From NCBI GenBank assembly GCA_021809235.1, contig JAKBAG010000211.1, forward strand, positions 1-5,205: a stretch of DNA of 5,205 nt. Direction: 5' to 3'. Source of the DNA: Acidobacteriota bacterium (GTDB lineage: Bacteria > Acidobacteriota > Terriglobia > Terriglobales > Acidobacteriaceae). Every line of letters starts with the position of its first letter. Positions within the stretch are counted from its first letter, which is position 1. Under the pieces are notes generated by a model, which worked only from the letters and a program-made list of their open reading frames with translations, was not told where the DNA came from and did no database searches. The position numbers were made by a program, and so were the translations under genes. Shown here one piece after another: positions 1 to 5,205 of the stretch.

Positions 1-377
1 GGGTCAATCTACGCCAGCGTGTTTTCCCGGCAGATATGGCCACTCCGGCTACCTCACTGGAGCTGGAAACCGGGCGAGAAATCCAATGGGAATCTCTGTT
101 CGTGGCGCTGCTACAATCGCTTCATGCCGAGTTGGAAGCCGTGACCGCAGCTGCGGCATCCTCGGATTATTTTGCTTCCGTTCCGGCGCGGATGGAGCAG
201 ATTTCCACCTGGATTCGAGGCAAGCGAGTTCAGGTACATGGGCCGCAGGAGTTCTCCGGCGTGACTGCTGGTCTGGATAACGAAGGATTTCTTCGGGTGC
301 AGACAGAGCATGGCTTGCAGAGGGTGTTGACCGGCGGATTGCGCGAGGCCATGGAGAGGGTCAGCCCAAAGGGATGA
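1..377 (+). CDS. birA: Biotin--[acetyl-CoA-carboxylase] ligase, C-terminal part (5' end outside window)
   Basis: Biotin protein ligase activates biotin as biotinyl-AMP and transfers it to the lysine of the biotin carboxyl carrier protein of acetyl-CoA carboxylase, in the cytoplasm. Only the last 124 residues are visible; the frame is open from base 3, and the partial codon before it fits the glycine of the family's G-[IV]-N segment. It begins VNLRQRVFP and then ATSLELETG, which match the end of the catalytic domain (the 'G-I-N-x(n)-FP-x(n)-ATSL' region). A helical stretch follows, then an SH3-like C-terminal domain from about GKRVQVHG to RVLTGGL, with the usual pattern of a small beta barrel (G-V-T-A-G-L-D-N-E-G). 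Whether it carries the N-terminal DNA-binding domain that makes some BirA proteins repressors cannot be seen. The stop (375-377) overlaps an ATG at 374, but coaX probably starts at 401. A methionine at 36 is internal, not the start. Confidence 0.9.
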   Translation, partial: VNLRQRVFPADMATPATSLELETGREIQWESLFVALLQSLHAELEAVTAAAASSDYFASVPARMEQISTWIRGKRVQVHGPQEFSGVTAGLDNEGFLRVQTEHGLQRVLTGGLREAMERVSPKG

Positions 378-387
378 AATCTCCGGC

Positions 388-392
388 AGGAG
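388..392 (+). promoter_or_regulatory. Shine-Dalgarno site deciding the coaX start
   Basis: AGGAG lies 8 bases before the ATG at 401. It supports that start over the in-frame ATG at 374, which overlaps the birA stop codon and has only a distant GGAG (353-356, about 17 bases upstream). The protein from 401 also begins exactly where the family does. Confidence 0.7.
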
Positions 393-400
393 TGTTGAGT

Positions 401-1252
401 ATGTTGCTGGCAATCGATGTTGGAAATACGAATACCGTGCTGGGACTATTCCAGTTGGAAGCCGAGGGAGAGACTGTTTCTCAAGGCAGCGCTCCAAAGC
501 TGGTTGCGCATTGGCGCGTGTCCACACATCGCACGCAAACGACGGACGAGTATGGCGTACTGTTTGTGAACCTGTTCAATCTCCATGGGCTGTCCACGCG
601 ACAGGTGCATCACATCATCATCTCGTCGGTTGTACCGCCGGTCGACAGTACGCTGCAGCGCGTCTGTGAGCAGTACTTTGATTTGCAGCCGTTGTTTGTA
701 GAACCTGGAATCAAGACAGGGATGCCGGTTCTGGTGGATAATCCCTCGGAACTCGGCGCCGATCGACTGGTGAATGCTGTAGCTGCCTATGCAAAGTATG
801 GGGGGCCGGCGATCGTTGTGGACTTTGGAACAGCAACAACTTTTGATGTGATCTCTGTTCGCGGCGAGTACCTGGGTGGGGTGATTGCGCCTGGACTTGG
901 CATAAGCGCGGACGCATTGTTTGCGCGTGCGGCCCGCCTGGGACGTGTGGATGTTCGGCGGCCAGCAAGCGTGATTGGAACCAATACGGTGGCTCATCTG
1001 CAGAGCGGGCTCTATTACGGTTACATCGGGCTGGTAGATGGGATTCTGAGGCGAATGATTGCCGAAATGCGACTTGCTGATCCCTCGGTTCTGCGCGTGA
1101 TTGCGACCGGTGGGCTTGCCGGACTGATTCTGGAGGATTCGGAGTTTCTGCAGCAGCAGGATGAGATGCTTACGCTGGAGGGCCTGCGGCTGCTCTTTGA
1201 AAAAAATCGTCCGGAGCGAAGTGCGACGCGGCCCTCCCGTCGTTCTCGTTGA
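401..1252 (+). CDS. coaX: Type III pantothenate kinase
   Basis: CoaX phosphorylates pantothenate with ATP to 4'-phosphopantothenate, the first step of coenzyme A synthesis, in the cytoplasm. Type III enzymes belong to the ASKHA (acetate kinase/sugar kinase/Hsp70/actin) fold and usually need a monovalent cation. The 283-residue product is full length. Visible motifs are the N-terminal phosphate-binding segment (D6-V-G-N-T-N11), the GADR motif at 119-122 containing the presumed catalytic aspartate D121, the second nucleotide-binding segment D-F-G-T-A-T-T at 141-147, G-G-V-I-A-P-G at 159-165, G-T-N-T at 193-196 with the Q-x-G-x-Y-Y-G stretch at 201-207, and the adenosine-side T-G-G-L-A at 236-240. 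I chose ATG 401 because it has a good ribosome binding site and gives the standard MLLAIDVGNTNT beginning; ATG 374 would add nine residues. The gene follows birA by 23 bases and precedes the uncharacterised gene by 6. The last 14 residues form an arginine-rich tail beyond the usual family end. Confidence 0.95.
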   Translation: MLLAIDVGNTNTVLGLFQLEAEGETVSQGSAPKLVAHWRVSTHRTQTTDEYGVLFVNLFNLHGLSTRQVHHIIISSVVPPVDSTLQRVCEQYFDLQPLFVEPGIKTGMPVLVDNPSELGADRLVNAVAAYAKYGGPAIVVDFGTATTFDVISVRGEYLGGVIAPGLGISADALFARAARLGRVDVRRPASVIGTNTVAHLQSGLYYGYIGLVDGILRRMIAEMRLADPSVLRVIATGGLAGLILEDSEFLQQQDEMLTLEGLRLLFEKNRPERSATRPSRRSR

Positions 1253-1258
1253 AACCAC

Positions 1259-1948
1259 GTGCAGAACTATTTCAACTATTTCACGGAAATCGAAGAGCAT
1301 TATCAGCGTCGTCGCGGATCTATTCTGCTGCTCTCCACCCTGGATTGGGCGTTGATTGAAAGCTGGCGCGAGGCTGGCATTCCGCTGGGCGCAGTTCTGC
1401 GCGGTATCGATCAGGCTTTTGACAAGCATGAGGCGCGCAAACAGAAGCGAATCTCGGCGCGCATCAACAGTCTGGCATGGTGTGCACCGGCAGTTATGGC
1501 GGCTGTGGAAGAGATGATGGAGGCCGCCACAGGAGCTACACGGGAGCAGCAACAGGAGGAAGATGGCTTTGCCCCTGCGCGTATCGCAGAGCATCTGCGA
1601 GGTGCCGCCGAGGCGCTGCTCCGATGCCCGATTGCCCAGACAGTCTGCCAGTCCATCGCTGCGCAACTGCAGGAGCAGGCTTCGACAGCGGGTTCGATAC
1701 CCGCGCAGGAACTCGAGACGCGATTGACCGCGCTGGAGGAAAAGCTGTTTTCCTGCCTGCTGGCCGAAACGGATGAGGCGCGACTGGTTGCCTGGAAGCA
1801 GCAGGCGGTGCATGATCTGGCGCAGCACCGTTCGCGCATGCACGCAGCGCAGATGCAACTTGTGCAACGGCAATATCTTCACAAGCGGCTGATCGAAGAG
1901 TATGGTCTGCAAAGGCTGAGTCTGTTTTATATGAGGCAGACGGGATGA
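1259..1948 (+). CDS. Uncharacterised mainly helical protein (229 aa)
   Basis: I do not recognise a named family; similar proteins seem to occur beside coaX in Acidobacteriota, from memory only. The GTG start lies 6 bases after the coaX stop and in the same frame, so the coaX stop bars any earlier start. No clear Shine-Dalgarno precedes it, which suggests reinitiation by ribosomes ending coaX. The N-terminal part (about residues 3-56) is aromatic and charged: NYFNYFTEIEEHYQRRRG, then STLDWALIESW and GIPLGAVLRGID. It could be a compact helical domain. Residues about 57-90 are basic then helical. Residues 91-108 look like a Q/E-rich linker. The rest (about 109-229) is predicted helical, rich in Ala, Gln and Leu, with heptad-like stretches around ELETRLTALEEKLFS and QAVHDLAQHRSRMHAAQMQL that could form a coiled coil. 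There is no signal peptide, membrane segment, cysteine cluster or catalytic motif, so it is probably cytoplasmic. Its end overlaps the next gene by ATGA, implying translational coupling. Coding is well supported by context; function is unknown. Confidence 0.85.
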   Translation: MQNYFNYFTEIEEHYQRRRGSILLLSTLDWALIESWREAGIPLGAVLRGIDQAFDKHEARKQKRISARINSLAWCAPAVMAAVEEMMEAATGATREQQQEEDGFAPARIAEHLRGAAEALLRCPIAQTVCQSIAAQLQEQASTAGSIPAQELETRLTALEEKLFSCLLAETDEARLVAWKQQAVHDLAQHRSRMHAAQMQLVQRQYLHKRLIEEYGLQRLSLFYMRQTG

Positions 1949-3249
1949 TTGGCGACACCCTGGACGTGACGATAGAAAAGCCGGTCTATGGCGGCGATTG
2001 TCTGACCCACCATGCAGGCAAGGCGATCTTTGTTCCCTTTGTCCTTCCGGGCGAGCGGGTGACGATCACCATCCAGGAGGAAAAGCGCAAGTTTGCTCGC
2101 GGCGAATTGGTCGCGCTGCAGCAGAGTTCGCCGATGCGTGTGGAGCCTCGATGCGTGCATTTTGGGCAGTGCGGCGGTTGCCACTGGCAGCATATGGATT
2201 CTGGTGCTCAGCTATCAGACAAACAGGCGATTCTGGCGGAAGCATTGCATCGAGCTGGAGTTCAGGCAGCGGTGCCCATCCAGACGTTGAGCGCAGAACC
2301 GTGGGCATATCGGAACCGAGCACGCTTTGCTGTGCAGTCAGTAGCTGAAGGTAACGGCTTTCAGCTAGGGTACCGGGCTCGTGCCTCCCACCGGATGATT
2401 GCAGTAACGGAGTGCCCGATAGCAGCGCCAATTCTGCTGCAGAGCGCCAACCGCGTTGCGCAGGCGCTGCAGTCCTGCAACAGCCTGCATGCAATCGAAG
2501 AAATCGAGGCCATGACCACTCCTGGGCAAGATGCGGTCCTGGTAACGCTGCTGGCACACACGCAAGAGTCCACGAGACTCGGTCCTATCCTGCCGAGGAT
2601 CTTGCAGCAGGCAGGCGGCGGAATCTGCGGGATTGCAGTTGCAGTCAGGAGTGCCGAGGACCAGATGCGGATTGTTGCGCGTGCCGGAGAGTTTGCCTTG
2701 CATTACGCTGTGGGAGCAACGGAGTACTCCGTCCCGAGCGGGGTGTTTTTTCAGGGGAATCGCTGGCTTCTGGAGCCGTTTCGCGATTGGGTCACGCGTG
2801 ACGCGAAGGGCGAGACAGCCTGGGATCTGTACGCCGGCGTGGGCTTTTTTGCGCAGGTGCTGGAGCAGCACTTTGCCAGCGTGATTGCGGTGGAAGCATC
2901 GGAAGCATCGTTTGCCGTCCTGCAGAACTCGCTCCGCAAACCACGCAGCAAGGCTGTGCACGCCACGACGGTGGAGTTCCTGGAGCAGAATCGATTGCTG
3001 CGGGAACCGGCTCCGGATTGGATCGTGCTGGATCCACCCAGAGCTGGTTTGGAGGCAAAGGCCTGTGCCTTGCTGAATGCGATCCATGCCCCAAGGATGA
3101 CCTACGTCTCCTGCGATCCCATTACCATGGCGCGCGATTTGAAGGCGCTTACAGCGGAAAGATTTCAAATCGACTCCTTGCTTCTGGTAGATTTGTTCCC
3201 ACAGACATTCCACTTTGAGAGTGTCGTGCAACTCTCCCGGCGTCGATAA
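1945..3249 (+). CDS. rlmD: 23S rRNA (uracil-C5-)-methyltransferase, RlmD/RumA-like
   Basis: This SAM-dependent enzyme makes 5-methyluridine in 23S rRNA; RlmD in E. coli modifies U1939. At 434 residues it has the full family length. An N-terminal TRAM-like RNA-binding domain spans about 1-60. The [4Fe-4S] cysteines are all present: C70-x5-C76-x2-C79 in a C-G-G-C-x-W-Q-H setting, and C157 in T-E-C-P-I. The catalytic domain has F-F-Q-G-N (Q270), SAM motif I D294-L-Y-A-G-V-G-F-F, the acidic residue E317 after it, L-D-P-P-R-A-G at 362-368, the nucleophile C390 in Y-V-S-C-D-P, and the general base E425 in H-F-E-S-V. Spacing closely matches E. coli RlmD, from my memory of that protein. The start ATG overlaps the previous stop (ATGA) and has GAGG at 1933-1936 as a modest ribosome binding site; the TRAM domain begins at once, so no upstream start is needed. 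TrmA (tRNA U54) and RlmC (U747) are related; the complete Fe-S set excludes TrmA-like enzymes, but the exact target uridine, or dual specificity as in RlmCD, cannot be read from sequence. Confidence 0.92.
   Translation: MIGDTLDVTIEKPVYGGDCLTHHAGKAIFVPFVLPGERVTITIQEEKRKFARGELVALQQSSPMRVEPRCVHFGQCGGCHWQHMDSGAQLSDKQAILAEALHRAGVQAAVPIQTLSAEPWAYRNRARFAVQSVAEGNGFQLGYRARASHRMIAVTECPIAAPILLQSANRVAQALQSCNSLHAIEEIEAMTTPGQDAVLVTLLAHTQESTRLGPILPRILQQAGGGICGIAVAVRSAEDQMRIVARAGEFALHYAVGATEYSVPSGVFFQGNRWLLEPFRDWVTRDAKGETAWDLYAGVGFFAQVLEQHFASVIAVEASEASFAVLQNSLRKPRSKAVHATTVEFLEQNRLLREPAPDWIVLDPPRAGLEAKACALLNAIHAPRMTYVSCDPITMARDLKALTAERFQIDSLLLVDLFPQTFHFESVVQLSRRR
2892..2909 (+). repeat. Perfect tandem duplication of a 9-base unit within rlmD
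   Basis: GGAAGCATC occurs twice in direct succession. It encodes Glu-Ala-Ser twice (residues 317-322), directly at the acidic residue that should contact the SAM ribose. The reading frame is kept, so it is at most a small in-frame duplication. Confidence 0.8.
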
Positions 3250-3298
3250 CGACTCCCGAGGTAGAGTTCGTGGCCTGCTTCCCAGCATCTGCACGTAA

Positions 3299-3317
3299 AT
3301 CCTTCGGTACGAGGGGT
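3299..3317 (+). promoter_or_regulatory. Predicted hairpin enclosing the comEC ribosome binding site
   Basis: Bases 3299-3306 (ATCCTTCG) can pair with 3310-3317 (CGAGGGGT) around a three-base GTA loop: eight pairs, two of them G-U. The right arm contains GAGGGG (3311-3316), the best Shine-Dalgarno for the GTG at 3325 (spacing 8). Folding would therefore hide the site and could lower comEC translation. It lies in the 75-base gap between rlmD and comEC, which otherwise shows no convincing terminator (no stem followed by T's) and no recognisable -35/-10 pair. The pairing is seen directly; the regulatory role is inference. Confidence 0.35.
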
Positions 3318-3324
3318 GGGAAGA

Positions 3325-5205
3325 GTGCGGCACGGGGAATATCAAAGCTACCGGGACGAAATTCTCGAAGAGCTAGGGCCGGACGAAGAATCGTTTCTGC
3401 CGTTTGCTCCGCTTTTCTATGCTGCAATCCTGTTTGTGGCGGGAGTCTTCCTTGCGCAGGTCTTCTATTTGCGATTCGGAGGACTGCTGGCAGCTTTGCT
3501 TTTGCTGGCCGCGGTCAGCATCTGGAGCGCAATCCAGGCTCCACGGCTGGGTTGGCTTCCGCTGAGTCTGCTCTGGATTTGTCTTGGATTCTGGACATCA
3601 GAGACTGCAGTACAACCGGCACCTTCGCAGCCGGTTCGCGCGCTGCAGGATGGCCTGTTGCGCACAGTGGAAGGAACCGTCGTTTCTGCCGAACCACTCA
3701 CTGCGGAAACGGAGGAATCCAGCGGGCAGCAAGCAGGTGTGGAAGCGCAAGGGAGAGCTTCGCAGACGTTTGATCTGCGCCTGACAAGCGCCGAGCAGAT
3801 TCGGGATGACAGCGACACGATGGTAGCGGTCCCGGATGGGGCAGCCAACCAGGTACGAATTACCTTGCTTTGGGGCGGTGGATACTCCATGGCCGTACAT
3901 TGCGGGGATACGCTTCGCGTGCTGCTGCTTTTGCATCCTGTGCCGGTGTATCACGATCCAGGGGTGTGGAACCACGAACAGTATCTGGAATCGCAGCATG
4001 TTTCCGCATCGGCAACTGTGCCGGCTGGACTTGGCAGCCGTCGCGTCGAAGTGATGCAGCGTGGAGGCTGGAGTGCGGCTTGCCTGCTGAATCGGTGGAG
4101 GCAAAGCGCAGCGATGCGAATCCTCCAACTGCCTGCTGCCATGCAGGGTTTGCCGCATCCGTTGCGTCTGAGTGCGGAAGATGCGGCCATGCTGACGGCA
4201 CTGCTCGCCGGAGATCGCCGTCTGCTGGACCGTCCGCTGCGCAATGGATTGGAGCGCACGGGAACCTTTCATCTCGTGGTCGTTTCCGGATTGCATCTGG
4301 CGATCCTGGCCGGTCTGCTGCTGCCGCTGCTGGAGCGCATTCTGCGGTCTCGACTCATTGCCGCCATGGCTATGATTGCAGTCATCGGAATCTTCGCGGG
4401 ATTTACCGGATTTGCCATCCCAGTGCAGCGTTCGTTCTGGATGATTCTGCTGGTTTTGCTTGCGCGGCTGCTGTATCGGGACCGATTGCCGCTCAACCTG
4501 ATTGGATTTGCCGCATTGTGCCTGATGGTTGCACAGCCTTCGGCCATTCTGGATGCCAGTTTGCAGATGACATTGCTGGCCGTTGTTGCTGCTGCTGCCG
4601 TGGCAGCGCCGCTGTATGAAATCGGTTTGCAATCGTTCCTGCTGGCCACAAGAAGACTTCCTGACAAATCCGTGGACATGTACCAGTCGCCAGCCGCCAT
4701 CCAGTTTCGTCAACAACTACGGTGGCTTGTGGAACAGATGCATCCCCTGCTGCCACGCGGAATTGGGGAGCGCATCGTTGGCATCGGAATGTACTGTATC
4801 CTGCGGCTGCTGGAAGTGGCCTGGGTGAGTCTTGTGGTGGAGCTTGCCCTGGCCCTGCCGATGGCCATGTATTTCCATCGCTTCACGCTTTATGCCTTGC
4901 CGGTGAATCTCGTCATTCTTCCGCTGCTGACGGTCCTGCTGCCGGTGGCGCTGATCCTGCTGGTAGCTCTGATGCTTTGGCAGCCGCTGGCGCTTGCGCC
5001 GGCAGCTTTGTGTGCGGTTCTATTGCACAGCGCACAGGCGGCGGTGGGATATTTTGCCGCGCAGCCCTGGGCCAATCTGCGCCTGCCTGCACCGGACGTA
5101 TGGCAGGCATGTACCATCGTGTTAGTCATCCTGGCGGCAACATGGCTTGCCGTGCATGTATCGGCACATTGGCGTCAGTGGACCTTGCCGCTGCTGCTTC
5201 TGATT
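3325..5205 (+). CDS. comEC: ComEC/Rec2-family DNA internalisation channel, N-terminal 627 residues (3' end outside window)
   Basis: ComEC is the inner-membrane channel that carries single-stranded DNA into the cytoplasm during natural transformation. The frame stays open to the right edge. Residues 1-27 are a charged cytoplasmic lead, followed by hydrophobic segments at about 28-49, 52-70 and 75-91. Residues about 100-225 form the DUF4131/OB-fold-like periplasmic region, ending in P-G-V-W-N-x3-Y-L (212-221), the counterpart of the family's PG-x-FDY-x2-YL. The competence domain follows: A-L-L-A-G-D near 292-297 and the signature T-G-T-F-H-L-V-V-V-S-G-L-H at 312-324, then P-V-Q-R-S (366-370), L-x-D-A-S-L-Q-M-T (409-416) and several membrane segments to about 612. 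A hydrophilic insertion at about 440-490 interrupts the membrane part. The C-terminal metallo-beta-lactamase-like domain of many ComEC proteins would lie beyond the window. GTG 3325 is chosen for GAGGGG 8 bases upstream; GTG 3316 is the alternative, and an in-frame stop at 3262-3264 limits any earlier start. Confidence 0.92.
   Translation, partial: MRHGEYQSYRDEILEELGPDEESFLPFAPLFYAAILFVAGVFLAQVFYLRFGGLLAALLLLAAVSIWSAIQAPRLGWLPLSLLWICLGFWTSETAVQPAPSQPVRALQDGLLRTVEGTVVSAEPLTAETEESSGQQAGVEAQGRASQTFDLRLTSAEQIRDDSDTMVAVPDGAANQVRITLLWGGGYSMAVHCGDTLRVLLLLHPVPVYHDPGVWNHEQYLESQHVSASATVPAGLGSRRVEVMQRGGWSAACLLNRWRQSAAMRILQLPAAMQGLPHPLRLSAEDAAMLTALLAGDRRLLDRPLRNGLERTGTFHLVVVSGLHLAILAGLLLPLLERILRSRLIAAMAMIAVIGIFAGFTGFAIPVQRSFWMILLVLLARLLYRDRLPLNLIGFAALCLMVAQPSAILDASLQMTLLAVVAAAAVAAPLYEIGLQSFLLATRRLPDKSVDMYQSPAAIQFRQQLRWLVEQMHPLLPRGIGERIVGIGMYCILRLLEVAWVSLVVELALALPMAMYFHRFTLYALPVNLVILPLLTVLLPVALILLVALMLWQPLALAPAALCAVLLHSAQAAVGYFAAQPWANLRLPAPDVWQACTIVLVILAATWLAVHVSAHWRQWTLPLLLLI

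Noticed and set aside
800..805. Run of six G's in coaX as a possible frameshift or phase-variation tract
   Set aside because: The frame is intact on both sides with conserved residues, and six bases is too short to suggest programmed slippage.
374..1252. Earlier ATG at 374 as the coaX start (ATGA overlap with birA)
   Set aside because: The added residues are not part of the family, and AGGAG at 388-392 is correctly placed for the ATG at 401 instead.
446..1912. Very long open frame on the - strand (488 codons) across coaX and the uncharacterised gene
   Set aside because: It lies opposite two genes with strong evidence (conserved motifs for coaX, coupling for the second), and its translation is Arg/Gln/His/Ser-rich and low in complexity, as expected for an antisense shadow.
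3267..3300. Possible promoter (TTCGTG ... GTAAAT) before comEC
   Set aside because: The hexamers match consensus poorly and their spacing is 22 bases, too long for a sigma-70-type promoter.
4576..4612. Alanine-codon repeat (GCTGCTGCTGCC...) in comEC
   Set aside because: It encodes an alanine-rich part of a membrane helix; ordinary low complexity rather than a functional repeat.
3870..4619. 249-codon + strand open frame out of phase within comEC
   Set aside because: It overlaps the ComEC competence domain in another frame and encodes an Ala/Cys/Arg-rich sequence without motifs.
3598..4716. Long open frame on the - strand (372 codons) opposite comEC
   Set aside because: The + strand here encodes clear ComEC motifs, including the HL-x3-SGLH signature. 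The antisense product is Gln/Arg/His-rich with no domain pattern.

Overview
The window is a compact, gene-dense stretch of chromosome with every gene on the + strand. It holds the 3' end of birA, a complete coaX, a complete gene for an uncharacterised 229-residue protein, a complete rlmD-type rRNA methyltransferase gene, and the first 627 codons of a comEC-type DNA-uptake channel gene that runs off the right edge. Gene order, moderately GC-rich coding sequence and the style of the proteins suggest a member of the Acidobacteriota (Terriglobia-like). This is especially so for the small protein between coaX and rlmD and the hydrophilic insertion in ComEC. The assignment rests on recollection of that group, not on a search.

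Layout: birA ends at 377. coaX starts at 401 behind a good Shine-Dalgarno and ends at 1252. The uncharacterised gene follows after 6 bases (GTG at 1259), in the same reading frame as coaX. It ends in an ATGA overlap with the methyltransferase gene (1945-3249). A 75-base gap, with no convincing terminator or promoter, leads to comEC (GTG at 3325). The first four genes look like one transcription unit with translational coupling. comEC may be co-transcribed, but its ribosome binding site lies inside a predicted small hairpin.

Functions: BirA attaches biotin to the acetyl-CoA carboxylase carrier protein and CoaX makes the first committed intermediate of coenzyme A synthesis, so the first two genes share an acyl-CoA/cofactor theme. 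The methyltransferase modifies 23S rRNA, and ComEC moves single-stranded DNA across the inner membrane during transformation. The genes do not form an obvious pathway; this looks like a conserved housekeeping cluster. I see no mobile element, CRISPR array, tRNA/rRNA gene or sign of recent transfer. The best candidate for unexplored biology is the uncharacterised protein at 1259-1948.
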